In this document: positions 9,504 to 19,014 of the stretch, one piece after another | How positions within the stretch are numbered: the stretch's first letter is position 1 | Layout: every line of letters starts with the position of its first letter | From: Halomonas sp. SpR8 | GTDB lineage: Bacteria > Pseudomonadota > Gammaproteobacteria > Pseudomonadales > Halomonadaceae | Length of the DNA stretch: 64,000 bases | Reading direction: 5' to 3' | NCBI RefSeq assembly: GCF_031010195.1 | Contig: NZ_JAUAMC010000011.1 | Span: 1-64,000, forward strand | Notes under the pieces: model-generated | Seen by the model: the letters and a program-made list of their open reading frames with translations, nothing else | The model's database searches: none | What the model was told of the DNA's origin: nothing | Translations under genes and position numbers: made by a program

Positions 9504-10109
9504 ATGACGTTGCCCTTAATTGGTATTTTGCGCGGCGTGGCGCCCGACGAAGTGGTTGATATTGCTAAAGCGGTGCTGGAAGCGGGCATTACCCAGATTG
9601 AAGTACCGCTTAATTCACCCAATCCGCTGGAAAGCATTCGCCGCTTGGTTGACGCATTTGGCGAGAGCGCAGTCATCGGTGCAGGTACGGTGCTCACTCC
9701 GGCTCAGGTGCGTGAAGTTCACGCTGCTGGTGGACGCCTGATCGTTTCTCCCAACTGTCGGCCTGCGGTCATTGAAGAGACGCATAGACTCGGTATGGCG
9801 AGTTGGCCAGGGATTGTGACGCCCTCTGAAGCCTTCGATGCACTCGATGCAGGTGCCACCGGACTTAAACTCTTCCCCGCGGTGCAGGTAGGATTAGAGG
9901 GCATGCAGGCAGTGCGCTCAGTACTGCCCACAGGCACCCTTTTGTATGCTGTTGGCGGCGTTGGGGTCGATAACTTCGCCGCTTGGCGCGCAGCAGGTGT
10001 CGATGGTGCAGGCCTGGGCAGCGCGTTATATAAACCCGGCCAAAGCGCTTCTCAAGTAGGGCAACAGGCTCAAGCCCTTGTCGATGCTTGGTTAGCAGGA
10101 GAACAATAA
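9504..10109 (+). CDS. dgoA: 2-dehydro-3-deoxy-6-phosphogalactonate aldolase
   Basis: Class I aldolase splitting 2-dehydro-3-deoxy-6-phosphogalactonate into pyruvate and glyceraldehyde 3-phosphate. The KDPG-aldolase TIM barrel shows LIGILRGVAPDE at the start, IEVPLNSP with the catalytic glutamate, GAGTVL, and the Schiff-base lysine in GLKLFPA. I chose the ATG at 9504 because GGAGAG lies 8 bases upstream; the ATG at 9489 that overlaps the dgoK stop adds only 5 residues. About 201 residues, the usual DgoA size. Confidence 0.92.
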   Translation: MTLPLIGILRGVAPDEVVDIAKAVLEAGITQIEVPLNSPNPLESIRRLVDAFGESAVIGAGTVLTPAQVREVHAAGGRLIVSPNCRPAVIEETHRLGMASWPGIVTPSEAFDALDAGATGLKLFPAVQVGLEGMQAVRSVLPTGTLLYAVGGVGVDNFAAWRAAGVDGAGLGSALYKPGQSASQVGQQAQALVDAWLAGEQ

Positions 10110-10124
10110 GGAGAACTAACAACA

Positions 10125-11021
10125 ATGAGCACAGGTATGCATGTTTCAACGTGGCAAGCAGAGTTAGCGGTTGATTGCCGCTGTACCCTGGGTGAAGGCC
10201 CACAGTGGGACGCCAAAAATCAACGCCTCTATTGGTGCGACATTCTAGAAAAGCAGTTGCACTGGCTCTCCCCCGCCAGCGGTGAGAGCGGCCACTTTCA
10301 GTTTGATCATCAAGTGTCACTGGCTGCGCCCCTTGAAGAGGGTGGCCTGCTGTTAGTCGGCGAAGACCGCCTAAGCCGCTTTGACCCAGACAGCAGCAGT
10401 ATCGAAAAGCTGTGTGATTTCGAGGCCGATAACTCGGTCACCCGCAGCAATGACGCCCGCATTGACCGCCACGGCAGCCTGTGGCTCTCCAGCATGGGTA
10501 AAAGTGCGGAAAGAAACGCGGGAAGCCTTTACCGTCTGCATCGCGGTAAACTCACCCCGTTGCGCTCAGGTCTGACAATCCCCAATGCTATCTGCTTTTC
10601 AGAGAATGGTGAGTTTGCCTGGTTTACCGATACGGTGACAGGCGTGGTGATGCGCTGGGCGCTGGATAGCGACGGCTGGCCGCAAGGCGAGCCCCAGCCC
10701 TGGGCGGATTTTTTCTCTAGTCTGGGCAACCCCGATGGTGCAGTCATGGATAGCGAAGGCTGCCTATGGCTAGCGCTGTGGGGAGCTGGGCAGGTGGTGC
10801 GTTTGGATCACGATGGTCAAATTATTGGCCGGGTTGAACTGCCCGTCAGCCAACCCTCCTGCCCGGCTTTTGCAGGCCCTGATCTAAAAACACTCTATAT
10901 CACCACAGCGCAAGAGGGGTTTTGTGCAGAGCAGCTAGCCCAAGAGCCTACCGCAGGCTCGCTTTATGTGGTCGAAACCGGTATCAAGGGGCTAGCCGAA
11001 CCGCCGTTGCGTCTCGCATAA
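10125..11021 (+). CDS. SMP-30/gluconolactonase-family lactonase (probable galactonolactonase)
   Basis: Six-bladed beta-propeller sugar lactonase, 298 residues. Family marks are CTLGEGPQWD near residue 20 with the metal-binding glutamate, SNDARIDRHGSLW near 106, GLTIPNAICFS, and LGNPDGAVMDSEGCLWLA near 200 with metal-binding Asn and Asp. AAGGAG precedes the ATG. Position at the end of the dgo operon suggests it opens galactono-1,4-lactone to galactonate. A galactose dehydrogenase to make the lactone is not in the window. The same family includes arabinono- and gluconolactonases, so the exact lactone is inferred. Confidence 0.85.
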   Translation: MSTGMHVSTWQAELAVDCRCTLGEGPQWDAKNQRLYWCDILEKQLHWLSPASGESGHFQFDHQVSLAAPLEEGGLLLVGEDRLSRFDPDSSSIEKLCDFEADNSVTRSNDARIDRHGSLWLSSMGKSAERNAGSLYRLHRGKLTPLRSGLTIPNAICFSENGEFAWFTDTVTGVVMRWALDSDGWPQGEPQPWADFFSSLGNPDGAVMDSEGCLWLALWGAGQVVRLDHDGQIIGRVELPVSQPSCPAFAGPDLKTLYITTAQEGFCAEQLAQEPTAGSLYVVETGIKGLAEPPLRLA

Positions 11022-11056
11022 ATTTCCCCAAACCGCTCATGAACCTCTCAGCAAAA

Positions 11057-11090
11057 GGCCCCCGCTAGTAGATACTAGTGGGGCCTCTTT
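11057..11090 (+). terminator. Terminator between convergent dgo operon and symporter
   Basis: GGCCCC..CTAGT / ACTAGTGGGGCC forms an imperfect hairpin followed on the plus strand by TCTTTC and preceded by AAAA, which reads as TTTT on the minus strand. It probably ends both convergent transcripts. Confidence 0.6.
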
Positions 11091-11135
11091 CTATTACGCT
11101 GTTACGATTTCACCGATTAGCTACAAGGTGGGCGA

Positions 11136-12731
11136 TCAGCCAGCAAAGCTTATGTACATCACGATGACTAACACGACCAGGACGATACCGGCGGGTACTG
11201 CGCCTTTCCAGGGTGTTAGATCCACGTCGCCGCTGTGCTCCTGAATCCAGTCGGTTTCACGTGGGCGCAGCTTGCCGATGATCAGCATCACGATGACCAA
11301 CAGCACAAACACCATCGCCACAAAGTGGAACTCGTGCATGACCTGCGGTAGCAGGGTAAACGGTGGCACGAAGTAACCGGCAGCAATCAACAAGCAGCCA
11401 CCGATCAGCGCAATTTTAGCCGCCATAGGCGGAACACGTTTCGTCAACAGACCGACCAGCACTACCGCCAGAATCGGAATAAAGTAGATCGCGTTCATCT
11501 TCTGCAGATAACCAAACAGGCTATCCTGGCCAGCCAGCAGCGGGGCAATAATCATGGTAAGAATCGCCATGATCCAGCCGAAGACTTTACCCGATTTAAC
11601 CACCTGCTCTTCCGTCGCCTGTTTATTTAGCACGCCTTTATAGATGCCCAGGCTGAAAATCGTGGTGGTACTGTTAAGCGCGGAGTTAAACGACGACAGA
11701 ATCGCACCGACCATCACCGCGGCAAAAAACCCGGTGAGATACGGCGGCAGTACGTTAAACACCAAATGGCCGTAGGCTTCATCGGCACGCACGCCCTGAT
11801 CAGTATAAAGGTGATAAGCAATAATGCCGGGCAGCACCAGATAGAGTGGCCCCAGTAGTTTAAACAGACCGGTCAGCAGCACGCCCTTCTGACCTTCAGC
11901 CAGGTTTTTGGCCGCAAAGGTACGCTGAATAATCTGCTGGTTGGTGGTCCAGTAGAACAGGTTGATCAGGAAAACGCCGGTAAACAGAGTAAAGAACGGC
12001 ACCTGCTGATCAGCGCCGCCAATCGAATTAAGCTTATCCGGGTCGCTCTCTTTGAGGATGCTCCAGCCTTCCATAATGCCGCTGCCGTCACTCACGGCCT
12101 GAAGGCCGAAATAGACGATCAAAAAACCACCGATCAATAGCCCAACGCCGTTAAGCGTATCCGAGACTGCAACCGTGCGTAGCCCGCCAAACAGTGCATA
12201 CACCGCGCCGATAATACCGACGATCCACACCGTTAACCAAAGCAGTGTCGCCGAAGACTCGATACCGGTAAGCCCCTGAAGATCGAGCATCCCCTGCAGA
12301 CCGATGGCGCCGGAATAGAGAATAATCGGCAGCAGAACCACTGCATAAGCAATTAGGAAAATGATATTGGTGATTAGCTGCGTGGTCTTATCGAAACGAA
12401 TTTCGAGTAGCTGTGGCAGCGTGGCAATACCACTTTTCAAAAACCGCGGCAGGAAGAAGAGCGCCAATGCCACCAGTGCGATAACCGCCACCACTTCCCA
12501 GGCCATCACGCTTAAACCATCGGAAAACGCTGCCCCATTGAGCCCCACCATTTGCTCGGTGGAGAGGTTGGTCATTAGCAAAGAGCCAGCGATCAGCGGG
12601 AAAGTTAGCGTACGCCCTGCCAGAAAGTAGCCGCTGGTACTTGAGTGGTCATCTCGGCGAGTGATTTGCCAAGTGATAAAGGCGACAAGCCCTGTAATAA
12701 ACAGGAAGGACGCCAGGGTCAAAGCGTGCAT
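11136..12731 (-). CDS. Sodium:solute symporter (SSS family, sugar type)
   Basis: Integral membrane Na+-coupled symporter of the SSS/SGLT family, 531 residues with about 14 transmembrane segments. The early motif [35 protein letters not shown] and the later [20 protein letters not shown] region resemble vSGLT and YidK. GAGGTGA precedes the ATG. It converges on the dgo operon, and a close copy of the dgoR palindrome lies about 60 bases before its start, which suggests it imports galactose or a related compound for this pathway. Substrate is inferred. Confidence 0.87.
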   Translation of the reverse strand: MHALTLASFLFITGLVAFITWQITRRDDHSSTSGYFLAGRTLTFPLIAGSLLMTNLSTEQMVGLNGAAFSDGLSVMAWEVVAVIALVALALFFLPRFLKSGIATLPQLLEIRFDKTTQLITNIIFLIAYAVVLLPIILYSGAIGLQGMLDLQGLTGIESSATLLWLTVWIVGIIGAVYALFGGLRTVAVSDTLNGVGLLIGGFLIVYFGLQAVSDGSGIMEGWSILKESDPDKLNSIGGADQQVPFFTLFTGVFLINLFYWTTNQQIIQRTFAAKNLAEGQKGVLLTGLFKLLGPLYLVLPGIIAYHLYTDQGVRADEAYGHLVFNVLPPYLTGFFAAVMVGAILSSFNSALNSTTTIFSLGIYKGVLNKQATEEQVVKSGKVFGWIMAILTMIIAPLLAGQDSLFGYLQKMNAIYFIPILAVVLVGLLTKRVPPMAAKIALIGGCLLIAAGYFVPPFTLLPQVMHEFHFVAMVFVLLVIVMLIIGKLRPRETDWIQEHSGDVDLTPWKGAVPAGIVLVVLVIVMYISFAG

Positions 12732-12790
12732 TTTGACTCACCTCATGATCATTGTAAGTGGCACGCACGTTACTGTATGCGCGTATAGCG

Positions 12791-12805
12791 AAATGTCAGA
12801 CAAAT
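12791..12805. promoter_or_regulatory. Second candidate DgoR-type operator, before symporter
   Basis: AAATGTCAGACAAAT matches the core of the perfect palindrome at 6526-6542 in 13 of 15 bases and keeps the central TGTCAGACA intact. Its position 60-74 bases before the symporter start fits repressor control of that gene. Confidence 0.5.
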
Positions 12806-12899
12806 CGTGCCGCCATTTTAGTTGAGCTGAATATAGCCCGTTATACGTCTTTGGTCTTAAACGGGCGGCCAACATAGCTAAAAGATTAAATTTTGTCCT

Positions 12900-12933
12900 A
12901 AAAAAACCTAGCTATGTTTAAAACATAGCTAGG
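12900..12933 (-). terminator. Rho-independent terminator of zwf-pgl-eda operon
   Basis: A perfect 13-base-pair stem CCTAGCTATGTTT / AAACATAGCTAGG (12907-12933) is followed on the minus strand by seven T (12906-12900). It lies 43 bases past the eda stop. Confidence 0.87.
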
Positions 12934-12976
12934 GATAGCTTTTCTTACCTAGTGGGTGCAACCAGCGGCGGTTTAT

Positions 12977-13639
12977 TTAGTGATGAAAACGCTCCGCTGC
13001 TTGGCGGGCCAGTTCACGAATACCGTCCCAATCTTCGGCTTCCACCATCGCTTTGGGCGTCAACCAGGAACCGCCAACGCACATCACATTGGGCAATGAA
13101 AGATAGTCATCGGCGTTGTCCACGGTAATACCACCGGTGGGGCAGAAGCGCGCCTCAGGGATTGGCGCGCCAAACGCTTTGATGGCTTTGGCGCCACCGC
13201 TGGATTCAGCAGGGAAGAACTTAAACCGGCGGTAGCCGTACTGCCAGCCAGTCATCAGCTCTGAAATGGTTGAAACACCCGGCAACATCGGCACCGGGCT
13301 TTCTACACCGTAGCGATAAAGCGCATCCGTCGCGCCTGGCGTCACCACAAAGTCAGCACCGACCTGCTCGGCCTGGCGGTACTGGGCCGGAGTTAACACG
13401 GTACCCACCCCAATGCTGGCGCCTGGCAGCGCTTCTTTCATGCGCTTGATGGCATCCAAAGCACAATCTGTGCGCAGGGTAATTTCAAGTACCGTTAAAC
13501 CACCTTCCACCAGGGCACGTCCTAACGGTACCGCGTCTTCCAAACGCTCGATGGTAATGACCGGAATCACTTCGGCTTTTAAGCAGATGCTATCCAGCTC
13601 TGCGGTGCGAGTAGAGGGTAGCTGTTTATCGATAGTCAT
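12977..13639 (-). CDS. eda: KDPG/KHG aldolase (Entner-Doudoroff)
   Basis: Cleaves 2-dehydro-3-deoxy-6-phosphogluconate to pyruvate and glyceraldehyde 3-phosphate. About 220 residues with the KDPG aldolase core: LEITLRTD with the catalytic glutamate, GVGTVLTP, FVVTPGAT, the Schiff-base lysine in RRFKFFPAE and PTGGI. I chose ATG 13639 (MTIDKQ), which has GGAG 9 bases upstream, over a start 6 codons earlier. Third gene of the zwf-pgl-eda operon, 45 bases after pgl. The dehydratase Edd, needed to make its substrate, is not in the window. Confidence 0.94.
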   Translation of the reverse strand: MTIDKQLPSTRTAELDSICLKAEVIPVITIERLEDAVPLGRALVEGGLTVLEITLRTDCALDAIKRMKEALPGASIGVGTVLTPAQYRQAEQVGADFVVTPGATDALYRYGVESPVPMLPGVSTISELMTGWQYGYRRFKFFPAESSGGAKAIKAFGAPIPEARFCPTGGITVDNADDYLSLPNVMCVGGSWLTPKAMVEAEDWDGIRELARQAAERFHH

Positions 13640-13684
13640 TAGTGAGTCTCCAAGCAAATTCTTATTGGCTAAGGCGGCTAGCGC

Positions 13685-14350
13685 TCAAGGCGCCCAATAA
13701 ATCGCCACTGGGCAGGTTAAAAAGGCACGAATAGGCAACTGACGAACATCGTCGCCGTTTAATGCCTTGGCCAATACGGCGCGTTTATCGTCGCCGGTAA
13801 TATGTAGAATATGCCGCCGCGCCTGATGCAGACGGTCGGCCGAAAAGGTAATCCGTGGCTGCGGCTGGCTCGGCGTTCTTACCGCCACTAACGGCTCTTC
13901 CGTAGCGAGCGCCAGGGTCAGTTCAGGGCTGTCGGGAAACAGTGACGCGGTATGGCCGTCCCCGCCCATACCCAAAATCACCACGCTGGCAGGCCACGTT
14001 AATGATTCCGTTTGCTTGGCGACTTCATCTACGCCCTCTTCGGGGGTAGCTGCGCTGGAAGTTAACGGTATAAAGGTAGCTGCAGCCGCCTCGTCCTGCA
14101 GGAGATGCTCACGCACTAACTTGGCGTTGCTGTCACTGCTCTGCTCGCCCACCCAGCGCTCGTCGGCGAGCGTTACATCTACACGCCCCCAGGGCAGCGG
14201 TTTGGCCGCCAGCGCTTTAAAAAACGGCACCGGTGTTGAGCCCCCTGAAACCACGAGCAGGACGCGCTCTTGATGGTTTAAGTCATCGTGCAGCGCCTGA
14301 AAAACCGCTTCGGCGAGCTGCTCAGCCAGCTGTTGGCGTGCTTGGCTCAT
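13685..14350 (-). CDS. pgl: 6-phosphogluconolactonase
   Basis: Hydrolyses 6-phosphogluconolactone to 6-phosphogluconate, the step after Zwf. About 221 residues of the DevB/SugarP_isomerase fold, with LLVVSGGSTPVPFFKAL near residue 30, VTLADERWV near 58 and ILGMGGDGHTASLFP near 125. The ATG at 14350 is preceded by GAGGATTATTAAT, which overlaps the zwf stop codon, so translation is probably coupled to zwf. Confidence 0.93.
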   Translation of the reverse strand: MSQARQQLAEQLAEAVFQALHDDLNHQERVLLVVSGGSTPVPFFKALAAKPLPWGRVDVTLADERWVGEQSSDSNAKLVREHLLQDEAAAATFIPLTSSAATPEEGVDEVAKQTESLTWPASVVILGMGGDGHTASLFPDSPELTLALATEEPLVAVRTPSQPQPRITFSADRLHQARRHILHITGDDKRAVLAKALNGDDVRQLPIRAFLTCPVAIYWAP

Positions 14351-14351
14351 A

Positions 14352-15857
14352 TTAATAATCCTCGTACCAGCTGCGGCCATCCTGGGTAATCATGGCAATA
14401 GAGGCGACCGGGCCCCAAGAGCCTGCCGGGTAGCGGCGCGGTGGCGTGTCACGTTTTTTCCAACCGTCAATAAGTTGGTCGCACCAGCGCCAAGCGTGTT
14501 CGATTTCGTCGCGGCGGACGAACAGATACTGCTGGCCTTTCATGACTTCAAGCAGCAGACGCTCGTAGGCATCGGGTATCCGCGATTTGGGGAATGCATT
14601 GTTGAAGTCCAAATGCAGCGGGCCGGGGCGCAGGCGCATGCCTTTATCCAAGCCGCTATCTTTGGTCAACACCTGCAGGGCGATACCCTCTTCCGGCTGC
14701 AGACGAATAATCAGCTTATTCGAAGCGATGCCGCGTTGATCCGGATCGAAGATATAGTGCGGCTGCTGACGAAAGTGAATGACGATCTGCGAGAGCTTAT
14801 CCGGCATGCGCTTGCCGGTGCGCAGGTAAAATGGCACGCCCGCCCAACGCCAGTTAGCCACTTCGGTTTTCATGGCCACAAAGGTTTCGGTCTGACTCTG
14901 GGTATTAGCGCCCTCTTCTTCCAGGTAACCCGGCACCGACTGGCCGTCACTAGTACCGGCAATATATTGGCCGCGCACCACATCACGTCCAAGCGCTTCA
15001 CCCACAAACGGCTTAAGCGCTTTAAGCACCTTCACTTTCTCATCGCGAATGGCATCGGCATCCAGGTTGGAAGGCGGATCCATGGCGATTAAGCACAGCA
15101 GCTGCAGCAAGTGGTTTTGCACCATATCGCGCAGTTGGCCTGCCTCATCGAAATATCCCCAGCGCCCTTCGATGCCGACTTTCTCGGCAACGGTAATCTC
15201 CACATGGGAGATATTGTTCTGGTTCCACTGGGTGCCGAACAGCGGGTTGGCAAAACGCAGCGCAATCAGGTTCTGTACGGTCTCTTTGCCCAAATAGTGG
15301 TCGATACGGTAAATACGCGACTCGGGGAACACTTCACCGATGGCGTCGTTAATTTCAATGGATGAGTGCAGGTCGTAGCCGATGGGTTTTTCAACCACCA
15401 CGCGGGACTCATCATCCAGGCTTTTACTGGCCTGCAGATGCCGACAGATATCGCCATAAATAGGCGCACCGACGGAGAGATAGACCACCATTGGGCGCGG
15501 TGAGCCTTTGCGCCACTGACGAATAGCGTCGTACCCTTCAACGCTGGAGAAATCGAGCTTCAAGTAATCTAAGCGGGCAAGAAAGCGCTCTAAGCTGGGC
15601 TTATCCTGCTCGCTGCTTTTCAGCCGTTTTTGCAGCGCGTCGTTAACCATTTTGCGAAATGACGCTGCGTCATGCTCATGGCGAGCCAGCCCCATAATGC
15701 GCGTGCTTTCAGGCATCAAGCCTTCACGATCAAGATGGTATAAAGCAGGAAATAGCTTGCGCATGGCAAGATCACCCAGCGCCCCAAACAGCGCTAAATC
15801 AATAGCGTGATTCGGATCGCCCAGCGGTGCACCTTGGGAAGCAGTGGACTGGCTCAT
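14352..15857 (-). CDS. zwf: Glucose-6-phosphate 1-dehydrogenase
   Basis: Oxidises glucose 6-phosphate to 6-phosphogluconolactone with NAD(P)+, the entry to the Entner-Doudoroff and oxidative pentose phosphate routes. 501 residues. The nucleotide-binding loop reads [16 protein letters not shown] near residue 25 (GASGDL is commoner), and the catalytic signature [21 protein letters not shown] is at about residue 184. First gene of the zwf-pgl-eda operon. Two HexR-like palindromes lie 31-100 bases before its start, the usual place for control of this operon by the ED-intermediate-sensing repressor. Confidence 0.96.
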   Translation of the reverse strand: MSQSTASQGAPLGDPNHAIDLALFGALGDLAMRKLFPALYHLDREGLMPESTRIMGLARHEHDAASFRKMVNDALQKRLKSSEQDKPSLERFLARLDYLKLDFSSVEGYDAIRQWRKGSPRPMVVYLSVGAPIYGDICRHLQASKSLDDESRVVVEKPIGYDLHSSIEINDAIGEVFPESRIYRIDHYLGKETVQNLIALRFANPLFGTQWNQNNISHVEITVAEKVGIEGRWGYFDEAGQLRDMVQNHLLQLLCLIAMDPPSNLDADAIRDEKVKVLKALKPFVGEALGRDVVRGQYIAGTSDGQSVPGYLEEEGANTQSQTETFVAMKTEVANWRWAGVPFYLRTGKRMPDKLSQIVIHFRQQPHYIFDPDQRGIASNKLIIRLQPEEGIALQVLTKDSGLDKGMRLRPGPLHLDFNNAFPKSRIPDAYERLLLEVMKGQQYLFVRRDEIEHAWRWCDQLIDGWKKRDTPPRRYPAGSWGPVASIAMITQDGRSWYEDY

Positions 15858-15887
15858 CGTCGCTCCTATTTATAATTAGGCATCTAA

Positions 15888-15902
15888 TGTAGTTAGATTA
15901 CC
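15888..15902. promoter_or_regulatory. HexR-like site, zwf-proximal
   Basis: TGTAGTTAGATTACC keeps the TGTAnT...ATTAC framework of the HexR palindrome with one end base changed. It lies 31 bases before the zwf start and probably acts with the stronger site at 15943. Confidence 0.45.
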
Positions 15903-15942
15903 TAAAATCTACCGTAAAGGGGGCATTATACGCAATTATTCG

Positions 15943-15957
15943 TGTAATTTTACTACA
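15943..15957. promoter_or_regulatory. HexR-like site upstream of zwf
   Basis: TGTAATTTTACTACA (complement TGTAGTAAAATTACA) closely matches the known gammaproteobacterial HexR palindrome. HexR represses zwf-edd-eda type operons and is released by 2-dehydro-3-deoxy-6-phosphogluconate. The same motif recurs before gap/mgsA and pgi in this window. No hexR gene is present here. Confidence 0.7.
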
Positions 15958-15992
15958 AAATAACCACGCCTGCTGCGCTTTTAACGCGTACT

Positions 15993-16002
15993 CCGCCTCC
16001 CC
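15993..16002 (-). promoter_or_regulatory. MalT-box-like element
   Basis: The minus strand reads GGGGAGGCGG, 9 of 10 bases of the MalT box GGGGA(T/G)GAGG. It lies about 160 bases before malE, and a malT-family activator gene is present at 25053. GC-rich purine runs can match by chance. Confidence 0.4.
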
Positions 16003-16061
16003 CTCATGCCATTTTCCTCTTTTACTCTACGCCCTCCATATACGCCACTACTACGCCCCTT

Positions 16062-16071
16062 AAGGAGGAGG
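16062..16071 (+). promoter_or_regulatory. MalT-box-like element
   Basis: AAGGAGGAGG matches 8 of 10 bases of the MalT box and lies about 90 bases before the malE start, near where a -35-overlapping activator site would be. Tentative. Confidence 0.3.
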
Positions 16072-16163
16072 CAGCCTTGAACAGAATTGGCCACGCTGCG
16101 GGAGTTGATACATCAATGACCACAACACCAAAATGACCACAACAACAACGAGGCTATTACTTA

Positions 16164-17351
16164 ATGGCATCACTACGCTATGTTATCAGACCCCTACTCT
16201 CCGCCACGCTGGCTGCCAGCGCTACCTTGCCCGCCTTCGCCTTTGAAGATGATCGCTTAACTATATGGATGGGCGATAACAAAGGCCAGGAAGGCATTCA
16301 GCTCGTGGCCGAGCAATTTCTAGAAGACACCGGTATTGAGGTTGAAGTGGTCTTCCCAGACAACCTGACCGATCGTTTTCAACAGGCGGCGGGCAGTGGC
16401 CAGGGGCCAGATATCGTGATTTGGGCCCACGACCGGATGGGCGAGTGGGCACAAAGCGGCCTATTAAAACAGGTAGCGCCTAGTGACACTTTCCGAGAGG
16501 CGTTTTACAACTTTACCTGGGACGCTACCCTGTGGAATGGCGAAACCTACGGCTACCCAATTTCAGTCGAATCCCTCGGGCTCATTTACAACAAAGCGCT
16601 GGTGGACACACCTCCGGAGAGCTTTGTCGAGCTAATGGAACTAGATCAGACGCTTTCCCAAGAGGGCAAAAAGGCCATCCTGTTTGATTACAGCGAGCCG
16701 TACTACGGTTGGACACTGCTGGCAGCCAACGGCGGCTACCCGTTCAAACAGACCGACAGCGGTTATGACGTTAGCGATATTGGTGTCAACAACGCCGGGG
16801 CCTTACAGGGAGCAGAGCTGCTGGTTGAGTTGATCGAAAGCGATGTACTGCCCCGCGGCACCGACTACAACCTGATGGATACCCGCTTTAACCAGGGTGA
16901 AGTCGCCACCATGATTAGCGGCCCCTGGGCGTGGCCTAATCTGGAGCGTAGCGGGATTGATTATGGCGTCACGCTGCTGCCTAAGGTGGGCGATGAACGG
17001 GCCAAACCGATGTTTGGCGTGATGACGGCAATGATCAACTCCGCCACGCCGAACGACTTTCTCGCCGTCGAGTTTTTAGAGAACTACCTGCTCAGCGAAG
17101 CGGGCATGCGCACCTTTAATAACGACGGCTCGCTAGGCGCAGTAGCCCATATCAACTATCAGGCTGAGCTTGCCGACAATCCCAACATTGCTGCCACGCT
17201 GGAAAATGCGGAAGTAGGCATGCCAATGCCCAATATTCCTGAGATGGGCGCCTTTTGGGCGGCCATGGAACCGGCACTGCAAAACATCGGCAGCGGGCGT
17301 CAATCGCCTCAAGAAGCGTTGGATGCGGCGGCACGGCGCATGCGCCAGTAG
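16164..17351 (+). CDS. malE: Maltose/maltodextrin-binding protein
   Basis: Periplasmic binding protein of the MalFGK2 importer, 395 residues, close to E. coli MalE length. A signal peptide covers about residues 1-26 (LPAFAFEDD). The mature part shows LTIWMGDNKGQEG, the MalE-like GQGPDIVIWAHDRMGEWAQSGLL near residue 78, YPISVESLGLIYNK near 132 and ISGPWAWPNLERSGI near 252, all at positions known from maltose-binding proteins. It is followed by malF and malG, with a hairpin between malE and malF. Confidence 0.92.
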   Translation: MASLRYVIRPLLSATLAASATLPAFAFEDDRLTIWMGDNKGQEGIQLVAEQFLEDTGIEVEVVFPDNLTDRFQQAAGSGQGPDIVIWAHDRMGEWAQSGLLKQVAPSDTFREAFYNFTWDATLWNGETYGYPISVESLGLIYNKALVDTPPESFVELMELDQTLSQEGKKAILFDYSEPYYGWTLLAANGGYPFKQTDSGYDVSDIGVNNAGALQGAELLVELIESDVLPRGTDYNLMDTRFNQGEVATMISGPWAWPNLERSGIDYGVTLLPKVGDERAKPMFGVMTAMINSATPNDFLAVEFLENYLLSEAGMRTFNNDGSLGAVAHINYQAELADNPNIAATLENAEVGMPMPNIPEMGAFWAAMEPALQNIGSGRQSPQEALDAAARRMRQ

Positions 17352-17400
17352 CGCTATCTTTACCACCCTCTTTCTTTACCACGCTCTTTTTGTGCCTTTA

Positions 17401-17428
17401 CTGTTCGGTGGCGCAGACTGCCGAACAG
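17401..17428 (+). promoter_or_regulatory. malE-malF intercistronic hairpin
   Basis: CTGTTCGG / CCGAACAG is a perfect 8-base-pair stem with a 12-base loop in the 93-base malE-malF gap. In E. coli, REP hairpins at this same position protect the malE part of the message and keep MalE in excess; this one could do the same. No T-run follows. Confidence 0.5.
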
Positions 17429-17444
17429 CTTTCAGGAAGTCATC

Positions 17445-19004
17445 ATGTATACCACCAACGCGTCTCGCGGCCTTCCCCGTCACCGCTCTCATCATCTCTC
17501 CGAACGTTACACCCGCTGGGCCCTGCGCTGCGTGATCGCTGCTCTGGTGATTGCGTTTTTATGGCTGGTGATGGCATTTCACCTTAACGGCCAGTGGATG
17601 TTTGCGCTGCTCTTTCTAGTCCTGGGCGGTTCGCTAGCCGTTGTATTTACCAAACGCACGTTAATGAGCCATCGCTATATTTTTCCTGCCGTCGCGGGGC
17701 TTGGGGTGTTTGTTATATTTCCGTTGCTTTACACCATTGGCATTAGCTTTAGTAACTACAGCTCCAGCAACCTGCTCTCTGAAGAGCGCGTGCGCGGCCA
17801 ACTGTTAAGCCAAACCTACCCGCAAGCGGGAGACGCCTTTAACCTTGCACTTTACCAAGAGGAGGAACTAATACGCCTCTACTTGGAGAGCTCCCAAGGA
17901 CAGCGCTTTGTTTCCTCCCCGCTCAATCTCACCAATCAGGAAACCCGCCAAATCGGTATTCAATCCGTCGATGCGCCACCTGTTCAGGACCCCCTGGGCA
18001 TGCGTGCCATTATTCAGGCACGTGATTCGCTGCAAGGGCTTCGACTACTGACACCCGAGGGTACTGAGCTGCGTATGGCGGGATTGCGCCAGTTTGCGCC
18101 CATGGTGAACCGCTACGAAGCCCGCGATGATGGCTCACTCTATGACCGCCGCGAAGACCGCGTGCTGATACCTGATCAAACCACCGGCTTCTTTGTCGCC
18201 GATAACGGCGAACAGATTACCCCGGGGTGGCCGGTTAACGTGGGCTTTACCAACTATACAAAGATTTTTACCGACCCGGATATCCGCGGGCCGTTTATGC
18301 AGATTTTTGTATGGACGTTTGTTTTCGCTGCGCTAACGGTGGTCCTTACCTTGGCCGTCGGTTTTGTACTGGCATCGCTGTTGCAGTGGAACCAGCTCAA
18401 AGGCAAAGCCATTTATCGGACGCTGCTGATACTGCCCTACGCTGTACCTGCGTTTATCTCGATACTGATTTTCAAGGGCATGTTTAATCAGCACTTCGGC
18501 GAAGTGAATATGATTTTAGATACGCTGTTTGGAATTCGTCCTGAATGGTTTACTGACCCGTGGCTCGCACGCTCCATGCTCCTGATCGTCAACACTTGGC
18601 TGGGCTACCCCTATATGTTGCTGCTCTGCATGGGGTTAATCCAGGCGATACCTCAGGATCTCTACGAAGCCTCTGCAGTAGACGGCGGCGGCCCGCTCAC
18701 CAACCTGTTCAAGATTACGCTGCCGCTGATAATCAAACCGCTCACACCGCTCCTGATTGCCGCCTTTGCGTTTAACTTCAACAACTTTGTGCTGATTGCG
18801 CTGCTCACTGGGGGCAACCCGGATATTCTTGGCGCGAGTACGCCGGCGGGCACTACCGATCTACTGGTTAGCTACACCTACCGCATCGCCTTCCAGGATG
18901 CCGGGCAAAACTTTGGGCTGGCAGCCGCTATCGCCACGCTTATTTTCTTGTTGGTGGCGGGTATGTCGCTGCTTAATTTGCGCCTTTCCAAGGTTAAGGT
19001 TTAG
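17445..19004 (+). CDS. malF: Maltose ABC transporter permease MalF
   Basis: Inner-membrane permease, 519 residues, matching the long MalF type (about 514 in E. coli) with two N-terminal membrane helices and a large periplasmic P2 loop (about residues 105-260) before the core helices. The ATPase-docking loop is [21 protein letters not shown] near residue 407. AGGAAG precedes the ATG. MalG follows 10 bases later. The large P2 domain separates it from the shorter permeases elsewhere in the window and supports a true maltodextrin system. Confidence 0.93.
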   Translation: MYTTNASRGLPRHRSHHLSERYTRWALRCVIAALVIAFLWLVMAFHLNGQWMFALLFLVLGGSLAVVFTKRTLMSHRYIFPAVAGLGVFVIFPLLYTIGISFSNYSSSNLLSEERVRGQLLSQTYPQAGDAFNLALYQEEELIRLYLESSQGQRFVSSPLNLTNQETRQIGIQSVDAPPVQDPLGMRAIIQARDSLQGLRLLTPEGTELRMAGLRQFAPMVNRYEARDDGSLYDRREDRVLIPDQTTGFFVADNGEQITPGWPVNVGFTNYTKIFTDPDIRGPFMQIFVWTFVFAALTVVLTLAVGFVLASLLQWNQLKGKAIYRTLLILPYAVPAFISILIFKGMFNQHFGEVNMILDTLFGIRPEWFTDPWLARSMLLIVNTWLGYPYMLLLCMGLIQAIPQDLYEASAVDGGGPLTNLFKITLPLIIKPLTPLLIAAFAFNFNNFVLIALLTGGNPDILGASTPAGTTDLLVSYTYRIAFQDAGQNFGLAAAIATLIFLLVAGMSLLNLRLSKVKV

Positions 19005-19014
19005 GAGGTTTATC

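Larger units (their letters stand above)
15858..16163. promoter_or_regulatory. Divergent zwf / malE promoter region
   Basis: This 306-base gap carries the promoters of the minus-strand zwf operon and the plus-strand malEFG genes. It holds two HexR-like palindromes near zwf and two MalT-box-like elements nearer malE, listed separately. No gene is seen. Confidence 0.6.

Noticed and set aside
10125..11021. Reading the SMP-30 protein as a regulator such as regucalcin
   Set aside because: Its place at the end of a galactonate operon and intact metal-site motifs favour a sugar lactonase.
14475..15092. Long antisense open frame of 205 codons inside zwf
   Set aside because: A shadow of a GC-rich, strongly coding gene on the other strand; no domain features.
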